From: Pseudoduganella armeniaca
Lineage (GTDB): Bacteria > Pseudomonadota > Gammaproteobacteria > Burkholderiales > Burkholderiaceae_D
Direction of reading: 5' to 3'
Assembly: GCF_003028855.1 (NCBI RefSeq)
Contig: NZ_CP028324.1
Coordinates: 5,332,001-5,396,000, forward strand
DNA length: 64,000 nucleotides
A program made the translations under genes and the position numbers. The notes beneath the pieces were generated by a model that saw nothing but the letters and a program-made list of their open reading frames with translations, was not told the DNA's origin and did no database searches. Positions within the stretch are counted from its first letter, which is position 1; each line of letters opens with the position of its first letter. Below are positions 19,904 through 27,339 of the stretch, one piece after another.

Positions 19904-20200
19904 TTAAACCTGATCGCCAGATAGTTCCCACCAGTATTCGAGCGCACTTTCCACTAGAGCAATAGCAGCACCGCTTATCCCGATTCGTGCGGGTAAAGGG
20001 GCGTCCAGTCTCCATGTGATGCAATTGGCTAGATGATGCAGAATACTGATCTTACCAACGGCGCGGTACAGATCTACGTAGGCTCTCAGATTTCCAGCCG
20101 GAACTGGTTTTTCTGAAAGCAATATGTCATCTAGCACATGATTGATTTTGTTGAGGGAAAAATATATTTCGGTGAGCGAGGAGTGCTCATTACTTCTCAT
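19904..20200 (-). CDS. Small hypothetical ORF, doubtful
   Basis: A 98-codon frame (MRSNEHSSLTEIYFSLNKIN...) on the minus strand with protein-like composition: amphipathic helices and the Trp-rich end YWWELSGDQV. It lies between the two immunity-like genes while both strands of the plus frame are full of stops, which favours coding. Against it: no clear ribosome site, and its 5' end overlaps the divergent gene at 20138 by 63 nt. It could be an orphan remnant from a previous toxin-immunity exchange or an uncoded frame. Confidence 0.35.
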   Translation of the reverse strand: MRSNEHSSLTEIYFSLNKINHVLDDILLSEKPVPAGNLRAYVDLYRAVGKISILHHLANCITWRLDAPLPARIGISGAAIALVESALEYWWELSGDQV

Positions 20201-20590
20201 CCCGTTGTTTGGAGCTCACTCGCGGAAGAAGGTCTAGTTGAGATACGAACATCTCCTGCTGGAGGGACGGCTCACTTTTACGCCGAAGTTATGACGGACG
20301 GCATGCGCTTTGGTGTCACAGTCTGCCCACGGCAGGAGAAGATTGACTGGCTGGTTTTGCACTGGCTGGACGGACCGTGTACAAGCAAAGGATGGGATGG
20401 CGTAAGTGAAGAGGCCCTAAGACAAGAATACCGCCTGTTATTGAGATTCGTCCAGATGGCTGCTGGGAGTCCTGACGAGAAAAGCGAGCGGCAGCGAACG
20501 TGGTATTTCAAGTGGGGACGAGCCGAATTGTGCTATCAACCCCGTGATTTCGTGGCAGCCATCTTTATGACACCCCGAAGGAGGCGATGA
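20138..20590 (+). CDS. Second immunity-like protein (orphan)
   Basis: A 150-residue cytosolic protein of unknown family. Its C-terminus has KWGRAELCYQPRDF, resembling AWGQAKFSYDPKQG of the gene at 19375; both look like members of one loose immunity family. The start is uncertain: the ATG at 20138 has no visible Shine-Dalgarno, an in-frame TAG is only 6 nt upstream, and a GTG at 20183 is possible. No toxin tip precedes it, so it may protect against a displaced or foreign toxin. The end RRRR is unusual for this group. Confidence 0.6.
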   Translation: MIDFVEGKIYFGERGVLITSHPVVWSSLAEEGLVEIRTSPAGGTAHFYAEVMTDGMRFGVTVCPRQEKIDWLVLHWLDGPCTSKGWDGVSEEALRQEYRLLLRFVQMAAGSPDEKSERQRTWYFKWGRAELCYQPRDFVAAIFMTPRRRR

Positions 20591-20886
20591 CCGAAGCATT
20601 ACGCCTGCCTGACAATTCAAAGTGCAGGGTAAAACGGCAGCGGCAGCTTCCTCCATTCTGTCGCCATCAAACTCACTTAGCTATAGCCTGCTGGGAGCGC
20701 TACTCGTAAGATGCCATATCCCTCATAAGTCTTGACGCCGATGGTCATGCATTTATGCATGCGAACGACCAGATTGCCGGCCGCTGATACCAATCAGTCA
20801 TTGCCATCGCAATGTTCTTAGACTTAACGAAGCCCTAGCCGCACAAAGCCCCAACACAACGAATATCCAATCGCACTGGAGAACGA

Positions 20887-21165
20887 ATGTCCCTCAAGAT
20901 CATCACAGTCGGCGACATGACCGACCACGGCGGCACCGTCATCAGCGGCTCGCCCAACCACGACATCCGCGGCCGAGCGATCGCCCGCGTGGGCGACAAA
21001 GTTGCCTGTCCCATGGTCTACCCAGGCGGCAAGCCGCACGGTGTCAACAAGATCACTTCCGGCCACGATACGCTGACGGTCGACGGCATCGCCGTGGCGG
21101 TCGAGGGATGTACGACGGAATGCGGCTGCAAGCTGATCGGGAGCATGCCTGCAACGGTCGGTTGA
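20887..21165 (+). CDS. PAAR-domain spike protein
   Basis: A 92-residue PAAR protein, the sharpening cone that caps a VgrG trimer. Repeated motifs are visible: GDMTDHGGTVISGSP, GRAIARVGDKVACP and HGVNKITSGHDTLTVDGIAVA, ending with a Cys pair (CTTECGCKL) that with the conserved His would bind the metal at the tip. GGAGAA precedes the ATG. It is 296 bp beyond the last immunity-like gene, a stretch in which I see no gene, and closes the VgrG-Rhs-immunity-PAAR island. Confidence 0.9.
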   Translation: MSLKIITVGDMTDHGGTVISGSPNHDIRGRAIARVGDKVACPMVYPGGKPHGVNKITSGHDTLTVDGIAVAVEGCTTECGCKLIGSMPATVG

Positions 21166-21336
21166 AGCCATTGCACACGAGTGCAGATACCATCAAGCCC
21201 TAATGCGGTGGGCATTTTTGTGTACTGCCACCGCAACACCACTAACATTGCCGAGATAATTTCACGACAATTCAGTTGACGAAAAGTCCACCGGGCGGCG
21301 CTACGATAACGGTCTCATCAATCACGTGGAGCCGTT

Positions 21337-22062
21337 ATGAAATTGCCAGTCATTGCCGCCGCCCTGTCGTTATCCCTGCCGCTGGCCGCCCAGGCCGAAG
21401 CCACCGCCACCGCCCAGCTCAGCAATTTCCGCTATGAAGTCATCGACCTGGACCTGGCCGACGGCATCGACGCCAAGCTCACGCTGGACGATACCGGAGC
21501 CATCGTCATGGCCGGCTATTACGCCAGCCTGGAGGGCACCCCGCTGCCTGATCCGCTCGACTACCACCCGGGCGAGGGCACGGCGACCGTGGCGCACGTC
21601 ACCGGTAACGCGAGCGCTACGCTGACGGCGACCGGCGCCAGCGCGACGACCAGCTTCCATGGCCCGCAGGGCGAGCTGTTCGCTCAGGCGCTGTCCGGCC
21701 ACAACTTCACGCTGACGGCCAACACCCGGCTCGTGCTGTACGCGGACGCGGCGGTCAGCGGCACGGTCAACCCGGACCATTACGGCTACAGCAATGCGAT
21801 CACCTTCATCACGTACCGGCTGCCGGGCGACGCGGAGGATACCGTCGTCGAGGACGGTATCGTCAGCTACATGGGATTGCCGGATGCGCGCGCGCTGACG
21901 GTCGGCTTCTCGACCGGTGCCGACAGCGTCAGCGGCACCTATGGCTTCTCGGCGGGTACATACGGCACCGTCGCTGCCGTGCCGGAACCGTCGGCCTACG
22001 CAATGCTGGGCCTGGGCCTGGCCGCGATCGGCTGGTGCGCGCGGCGCCAGCGGCGCCGGTAA
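21337..22062 (+). CDS. PEP-CTERM sorting-domain protein
   Basis: A 241-residue exported protein with an N-terminal signal peptide (MKLPVIAAALSLSLPLAAQA), a beta-rich Ala/Thr/Gly region without recognised domain, and a complete PEP-CTERM tail: VPEPSAYAMLGLGLAAIGW followed by an Arg-rich end. It would be processed by an exosortase and placed at the cell surface. A GGAG ribosome site precedes the ATG. It is unrelated in its middle part to the PEP-CTERM protein at 1382. Confidence 0.85.
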   Translation: MKLPVIAAALSLSLPLAAQAEATATAQLSNFRYEVIDLDLADGIDAKLTLDDTGAIVMAGYYASLEGTPLPDPLDYHPGEGTATVAHVTGNASATLTATGASATTSFHGPQGELFAQALSGHNFTLTANTRLVLYADAAVSGTVNPDHYGYSNAITFITYRLPGDAEDTVVEDGIVSYMGLPDARALTVGFSTGADSVSGTYGFSAGTYGTVAAVPEPSAYAMLGLGLAAIGWCARRQRRR

Positions 22063-22066
22063 GCCA

Positions 22067-22852
22067 TCATGTGCGCAAGGCCGGCGCTACGCGGCCGACA
22101 CCGCCCAGCCGGCGCGCCAGCAGCTGCACCACCAGCGCGCAGCCGAACGCCATGGCAAACGCCAGGCCGACGGGCTGCGTGCGCAGTGCCACGGAGAGCA
22201 CCGTGCAGAATACGGCGAACGCGTAATAACCGGTGACCATGCCGCGCAGCAGGTTGACGGCAAACGCGGGGCCGGAATGCACGTGTGAGAAGCCCACCAG
22301 GACAGTGCTCATCACGGGGAACATGGCAAAGAAGCCGGACAGGCGCGGCCCCAGCGCCGCCGCGCCGAACGTCACCGCCAGCACCAGTACGGCACCGGCC
22401 AGCATGCGCCAGACCAGGTCCGAGCCCGCGCCCTCCGCGGGCGCGTCCTGCGCCATGCGCGGGAACAGCCTGGGTGACACGGCCAGGGCGACAATGACCA
22501 GGACGAAGCTGGCCGCCAGCGGCAGCACCAGCAGCCGCAGCAACGCGACCGCCAGCGCATAGGCGGCGAGTGCGCGCGCCATCGTGCTCCACATGCCGTG
22601 GCGCACCGCGGCCCAGGCATAGGCAATGCTGAACACCAGGATCGCCAGCACCGCCATCAGCGTGCCTTCCGCCGCCGTGGCGGCGAACGGTGCGCCCTGC
22701 TCCAGGGTCAAGGTCAGCAGGATCGGGCCGGCAACGATGGGAAAGGCGGACATCCAGCCGGCCACCGCGGGGCCCCAGCGGCGGCCCGCCATCGTCACGG
22801 CCAGGATCAGGAGGGGAACCAGCGTGAGTTTCAGCAGCAGGATGGCGGTCAT
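22067..22852 (-). CDS. Polytopic integral membrane protein, unknown function
   Basis: A 261-residue protein with about eight transmembrane segments arranged as two similar halves. Each half has a G-rich motif followed by SAFPIVAGPILL (first) or GFFAMFPVMSTVLVGFSHVH (second), so it looks like an internal duplication. I know such proteins only as conserved hypothetical membrane proteins and cannot assign a substrate. It converges on the PEP-CTERM gene, 4 nt apart, and lies 71 nt downstream of the acyltransferase gene. Confidence 0.75.
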   Translation of the reverse strand: MTAILLLKLTLVPLLILAVTMAGRRWGPAVAGWMSAFPIVAGPILLTLTLEQGAPFAATAAEGTLMAVLAILVFSIAYAWAAVRHGMWSTMARALAAYALAVALLRLLVLPLAASFVLVIVALAVSPRLFPRMAQDAPAEGAGSDLVWRMLAGAVLVLAVTFGAAALGPRLSGFFAMFPVMSTVLVGFSHVHSGPAFAVNLLRGMVTGYYAFAVFCTVLSVALRTQPVGLAFAMAFGCALVVQLLARRLGGVGRVAPALRT

Positions 22853-22923
22853 CGTGGGCGGCAGTGATCAAAGGCCGCGATAGTAACATGGCAACAGCGC
22901 CATGAGCCGACCAGCAGGGCCGG

Positions 22924-24057
22924 TCAGCGCACCGACACGAAGCGATCGCCCTGCCCTGCCAGCGGACCGCCCACCAGCTTGCCGAGCAGACGAACGGCCG
23001 CACCCAGCGGCACCTCGACCCAGCGGTGGAACGCGGCGCCGGCCAGCAGGCTGGCGCCCCACGCGACGGCCATGCCGAAGGCCTGCGGTTCAGCTTCCGG
23101 CGACACGAAACGGGTGAACGCGGCGTTCACCAGCAGGCAGACGGCGAAGTGCACCAGGAACACCGAGTAGGAAATCCGGCCCAGCGTGTTGACGGTACTC
23201 CAGAAGCGTCCCGTCGAATTGGTGGTGCTGCGACCGAACAGCACCAGCAGGCCCGCCGTCAGCACCGCCAGCGCGATGCGGCTGCGGAAGTCCAGCGCCA
23301 GCGCGACGGTGGCCGGGATCAGCATCATCACCAGCAGCGCCAGCACGAAGCCGGGCCGATGACGACGGTCGCCGGCCCACCAGGCCAGCACGCCCAGGCC
23401 GTAACTGCCGAAGAAATACAGGGCCCACACGTCCCAGCCAGCATCCAGATTGAAATGCAGCAGCGACACGGCCACGCCCAGCGTGACGGCGGCCGGCATC
23501 AGCCAGCGCGCGGGCCGGCCGCCGGCGATCGCGCCGCCCAGCCACAGTATCGCCATCAGCAGCGCATACAGCTGGAAGTCGATCGCGACATACCAGGCGC
23601 CGGCGGCGACGGAATCGAAACCCAGCACGCCATGCAGCAGCAGGGCATGCGCGCCCAATTGATCCAGCGTGGGCGGCGGGGAAATCGAATCGTGCGTCAT
23701 CCAGCCGGACGCCCAATCGGAAGCGACCACCGCCAGCAAGGTGGCGGCAATGAACGGCGGTGCCAGCTTGCCGTAGCGATGGCCGATCGCGGCCAGCGGA
23801 TGGGACATGCCCGGCTGCCCGGTTGGCGCCAGCGACTTGGCGGCCAGGAAGCCGCCGATGACGAGGAAGACCTGCACGGCGATGCGCGCCGTATCTGCCA
23901 GCCAGTCGATCAGGTCGGGCAGCAGCGGCCGTACGCGGTCGGCCATGGGGCCGTAGAACGCCAGGTGATGCAGGACAATCAGCTGCGCCGCGACAGCTTT
24001 CAACAGGTTGATCAGGCCAAATTGCGGCTGGCTTTTCGGTTCACGCGTTGCATTCAT
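22924..24057 (-). CDS. Acyltransferase-3 family membrane protein
   Basis: A 377-residue integral membrane acyltransferase of the OafA/NodX group, about ten helices, which O-acylates sugars of surface polysaccharide or exported glycans. The catalytic-region histidine is in LIVLHHLAFYGP near the N-terminus, followed by VQVFLVIGGFLAAKS and, later, AGAWYVAIDFQLYALL, all typical. The second of two adjacent ATGs (24057) is chosen because AAGGG lies 6 nt before it; using the first adds two residues. The acceptor is unknown. Confidence 0.85.
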   Translation of the reverse strand: MNATREPKSQPQFGLINLLKAVAAQLIVLHHLAFYGPMADRVRPLLPDLIDWLADTARIAVQVFLVIGGFLAAKSLAPTGQPGMSHPLAAIGHRYGKLAPPFIAATLLAVVASDWASGWMTHDSISPPPTLDQLGAHALLLHGVLGFDSVAAGAWYVAIDFQLYALLMAILWLGGAIAGGRPARWLMPAAVTLGVAVSLLHFNLDAGWDVWALYFFGSYGLGVLAWWAGDRRHRPGFVLALLVMMLIPATVALALDFRSRIALAVLTAGLLVLFGRSTTNSTGRFWSTVNTLGRISYSVFLVHFAVCLLVNAAFTRFVSPEAEPQAFGMAVAWGASLLAGAAFHRWVEVPLGAAVRLLGKLVGGPLAGQGDRFVSVR

Positions 24058-24181
24058 CCACATCCCTTACTCATCAGCAACTGTTACAGCTTGATGAAAT
24101 ATCAACAGGGCGTGATGATAGCCGAGTTAGCCGGGCGGTGGCGTCTATTACATTCGCTTACACCCGGCGGTTGGCGGTCGC

Positions 24182-25309
24182 TTATTTCCCTTCGCGCAGT
24201 CGCCACAGCGAAGTCGGCAACGCAATCGGCGCACCCGGCTTGAAGAATGCCGAGTCCTGGATGCGCGACGTCGTCACGTAGATGCTGCCATCCGGGCCTT
24301 CGCTGAAGGTGTCGGGCCAGCGCAGGCGCGGGTCCTGTATCAGGATCAGCGGCTGCGCGCCGGCCCCGGCGTTCAGCTTGCGCAGCTTGATCGAACTGTC
24401 CTCGGGCGACGTGATGTACATGCGTTCGCTGCCAGCGGCGATCCACAAGCCGTCCGCCACGCCGTTCTTGCCATAGGCCTGCACCTGGCCGCTGATGTCT
24501 TCGCCGCGCCAGCCCGCCTCCGTCAGCGCGCTGGTGGCGATGCGGTACAAGGTGTCGCCCTTGATCGCCTGCCAGTACAGGTACTTGCCGTCCTGCGACA
24601 GCGCGATGCCGTCCGCGGAGAACTCCACGCCCTTGCCGTCCGGCCGGCGCAGCGGCTTGCCGCCCGCCTTCACGACCAGGCCCTTCTTCGCTTGCGTGGA
24701 CGGGTCGCCATCGAGCAGGCGCTTGGCCTCGCCAGTCGCCAGGTCGACCACGACGATGGCGCCGCGTACACCCGAATCGGTGATGTAGGCCCATTTGCCG
24801 TCCGGCGCGAAGCGCACGTCGTTCAGGTAGGAGCCCTGCAGCGCGACGCTCTCGTCGAAGCGGATGTTCTGCAGCACGGTGCCCGTCGCCAGGCTGACGC
24901 GCACCAGCTTGGCGCCGCCCGGCACCACGGTCGCTTGCGCCGGCGCGGCCGGGTCGAGCACCCAGACGTTGCCCTTGCCGTCCGCGACCACGCTCTGCAC
25001 GCAGACCCAGTGCTCGCCGGGCGACAGCTCGTCCTTGCGGGCGTTGCGCCAGGCGTTCCACGCCTCGTTCGGGAACGGCCGCAGCGAACCGTCCTGCTGC
25101 AGCTCGGCCACCGAGATGGGCGCGTCCTCCGTCCAGCGCGGGAAGTTGACGAAGATGCGGTTGTCTTCCGACACGGTGACGCCGGTGACCTGGTGGCCGA
25201 AATCGGCTACTTTTTCAATGCCAAAATACTTGGTGGTGGGCGACGCGGCCATCGCGCTGCCGAAAATGCCGGCGGCCAGGACGACCGCGGACCATGCGTG
25301 AGACGCCAT
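24182..25309 (-). CDS. Yellow/major-royal-jelly-like secreted beta-propeller protein
   Basis: A 375-residue exported protein (signal peptide MASHAWSAVVLAAGIFGSAMA). It matches the MRJP/Yellow family found in bacteria: FVNFPRWTEDAPISVAEL near the start, WVLDPAAPAQ, YITDSGVRGAIVVVDL, and DGIALSQDGKYLYW. These six-bladed propellers are sometimes named L-dopachrome-tautomerase-related or SMP-30-like; the substrate is unknown. The frame opens at a TTG (25324), but GAAAGGA fits the ATG at 25309. The EamA transporter gene ends 114 nt upstream on the same strand. Confidence 0.82.
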   Translation of the reverse strand: MASHAWSAVVLAAGIFGSAMAASPTTKYFGIEKVADFGHQVTGVTVSEDNRIFVNFPRWTEDAPISVAELQQDGSLRPFPNEAWNAWRNARKDELSPGEHWVCVQSVVADGKGNVWVLDPAAPAQATVVPGGAKLVRVSLATGTVLQNIRFDESVALQGSYLNDVRFAPDGKWAYITDSGVRGAIVVVDLATGEAKRLLDGDPSTQAKKGLVVKAGGKPLRRPDGKGVEFSADGIALSQDGKYLYWQAIKGDTLYRIATSALTEAGWRGEDISGQVQAYGKNGVADGLWIAAGSERMYITSPEDSSIKLRKLNAGAGAQPLILIQDPRLRWPDTFSEGPDGSIYVTTSRIQDSAFFKPGAPIALPTSLWRLREGK

Positions 25310-25423
25310 CCGAATTCCTTTCAAAGCCGTTGAAGGGACCGCCGCGCGGCGGCTGCGAACTGGACAATCGGGGCGATGATGCCATAGCCGGCCGATGTTT
25401 CGGCAGGGTAGCGAATCGGGGTG

Positions 25424-26314
25424 TCAGGCGCGCGCCGGTGCCACCGCCCTCGATCCGGACCAGCCGGCAAACAGCACGGCGCACAACACGCATGCGACGC
25501 CCGCCCACTGCAGCGGGCCCACGTGTTCGCCCAGCACGGGCGCGGCCAGCAGCAGCGCGGCGACGGGCGCGATGGCAGTCGTCAACGAGGCTTCCGCCGC
25601 GCTGACGCGTGCGCAGCCGGCATACCAGAGCAGGAAGCCGCCGACCGTGGGCACCAGCGCGTAATAGGCGACGGCCCACAGCGCAGCCGCATCGGGCTGC
25701 AGGCGCCACGGTGCCTCGAACAGCGCGGCCAGCAGCGACAGCGCCAGCCCCAATCCCGTCATCAGCACGGACAGCCACAATGCCGGCACGGCCACGCGCA
25801 TGCGCCGGTTCAGCAGGATGAAGATGGTCTCGCACACCAGTGCGGCCAGCACGAGCAGGTTGCCCTGCCAGGAACCGCCGCCGGTGCCGTTGCCCGTGGC
25901 CAGCAGCACGCCGGCCAGCGCCACGGCGATGGCACCCCACAGGCGCCAGGACGGCCGCTCGCGCAGCGCCAGCATCGAGAACAGTGCCGCCACCAGGGGC
26001 AGCAGGCCCAGGATCACGCCGGCCTCGGTGGCGGACGTGCGACGCAGGCCCGCCATCATCAAGGCCGTGTAGCCGATCGCGCCCGCGCAGGCTTGCACCA
26101 GCAACAGCAGCCAGTCGCCGCGACCCAGCCGCGGCAGCCGCGCTTTCAGCAATGGCACCAGCACCACCAGGAACGGCAGCGCCAGGGCGAAGCGCAAGGC
26201 GGTAGCGGTGAATGGCGGCAGGGTCGCCGCCGCGATCTTGCTGGCCACGACGGTGCTGCCCACCGTGACCATGGCAAGCACCAGGTACAGGTAGCCCAGG
26301 GTTCTGCTGTTCAT
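25424..26314 (-). CDS. EamA-family (DMT) transporter
   Basis: A 296-residue inner-membrane protein with ten predicted helices in two EamA repeats. Typical motifs are ASKIAAATLPPFTATALRFALA at the end of helix 1, LRRTSATEAGVILGLLPLVAAL, and EASLTTAIAPVAALLLAA in the second repeat followed by LGEHVGPLQWAG. It exports small metabolites of unknown identity. The start at 26314 is set by GAGGAGA; the frame is open further upstream across the hairpin repeat at 26341. Confidence 0.9.
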   Translation of the reverse strand: MNSRTLGYLYLVLAMVTVGSTVVASKIAAATLPPFTATALRFALALPFLVVLVPLLKARLPRLGRGDWLLLLVQACAGAIGYTALMMAGLRRTSATEAGVILGLLPLVAALFSMLALRERPSWRLWGAIAVALAGVLLATGNGTGGGSWQGNLLVLAALVCETIFILLNRRMRVAVPALWLSVLMTGLGLALSLLAALFEAPWRLQPDAAALWAVAYYALVPTVGGFLLWYAGCARVSAAEASLTTAIAPVAALLLAAPVLGEHVGPLQWAGVACVLCAVLFAGWSGSRAVAPARA

Positions 26315-26340
26315 GCTCTCCTCTGGACGATAAAACCCAT

Positions 26341-26391
26341 GGGACGTGCACCGATCTCCAGCTCGGAGACCTGGAGATGGGAGCACGTCCC
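26341..26391. repeat. Hairpin repeat, family A, diverged copy
   Basis: Outer arms GGGACGTGC/GCACGTCCC (26341-26349, 26383-26391) and inner arms ATCTCCAG/CTGGAGAT. It resembles the full family A hairpin at 57672 (shared GGGAC...GCACCGATCT) but has mispaired positions between the arms. It lies between the 3' end of phzF and the transporter start. Confidence 0.6.
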
Positions 26392-26420
26392 CGGTACTTC
26401 ATTCGCTGCCGGGACAGACC

Positions 26421-27284
26421 CTAGCGGATCAACCGCGCACTGCCCGACACCCGCATCGAGCTGCCCGGCTCGGGGCCGATCTCCACGTGCAGGTGGCAGG
26501 GCACGCCCATGTCCTCGCCCTGCACGATGTCGATGGCGCCGCCGTGCGGCCAGCCGATGTCGCGCAGGTAACCGGCCAGCGCCGCGGCGCCCGCCCCCGT
26601 GGCCGGGTCTTCATACACGCCGCCGGAAGCGAACGGATTGCGCGCATGGAAGCGCCGCGCCGTTTCCGCGTGGACGGTGACGATGGTGGCGTAGCCTTCG
26701 CGCCGCATCAGCGTGCGGCCGGCGTCGAGGTCGTAGCGCATCGCGGCCAGCGCCGCGCGCGAGTGCAGTGCCAGGATCAGGTGGCCGGCGCCGCCGTTGG
26801 CCAGCGCGGGCGGCAGGCGCTCATCGAGGTCGGCACGGGTATAGCCGAACAGCGCCAGCGCTTCGTCGACCAGTGCGGCCGGCGCGGGTGCGCTGCTCGT
26901 CGGCGGCGACTGCAGGCTGGCCGACACTGCCTCCGTGCCGCGCGTGCCCTGCACCGAAATGGTGGCGTGGTTGGTCGTCAGCGGGAAGGTGCCGTCGCCG
27001 TCCTTCAGCGCCAGCACGGCGCCCAGCGCGATCGTGGCGTGGCCGCAGAACGGAACCTCCGATTCGGGCGAGAAATAGCGCACGCGCCAGCCGTCGCCGT
27101 TGCCATCCGCATGGGGCGCGGCGAACACGGTCTCGGAATAGCCGACCTGCGCGGCTACCGCCTGCATTCGTTCCGGCGCCGGCAAGGCCGCGCCGATCCA
27201 GACGCCGGCCGGATTGCCGCCGACAAGTTTGCCACCGCCTTCGTCCGCGCAAAACGCGGCGACCCGCTCCACTCTCTCGATCAT
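26421..27284 (-). CDS. PhzF-family isomerase
   Basis: A 287-residue protein of the PhzF/DapF-fold family. Visible are GNPAGV (residues 23-28), the conserved catalytic-Glu region VGYSETVF, RYFSPESEVPFCGHATIA, and ASGGVYEDPATGAGAAALAGYL near the C-terminus. PhzF itself isomerises DHHA in phenazine synthesis, but no phenazine genes are here, so this is one of the many stand-alone members of unknown substrate. AGGAGG gives a clear ribosome site. Confidence 0.9.
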   Translation of the reverse strand: MIERVERVAAFCADEGGGKLVGGNPAGVWIGAALPAPERMQAVAAQVGYSETVFAAPHADGNGDGWRVRYFSPESEVPFCGHATIALGAVLALKDGDGTFPLTTNHATISVQGTRGTEAVSASLQSPPTSSAPAPAALVDEALALFGYTRADLDERLPPALANGGAGHLILALHSRAALAAMRYDLDAGRTLMRREGYATIVTVHAETARRFHARNPFASGGVYEDPATGAGAAALAGYLRDIGWPHGGAIDIVQGEDMGVPCHLHVEIGPEPGSSMRVSGSARLIR

Positions 27285-27339
27285 GGCCTTCCTCCTTTGA
27301 TCGACGAGTATAGCGCGGCCGCGGCGGCGGCGTTGAGCA

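Noticed and set aside
10988..21165. Integrative element using tRNA-Lys as attachment site
   Set aside because: No integrase gene and no second copy of the tRNA 3' end were found by eye downstream of the type VI genes.
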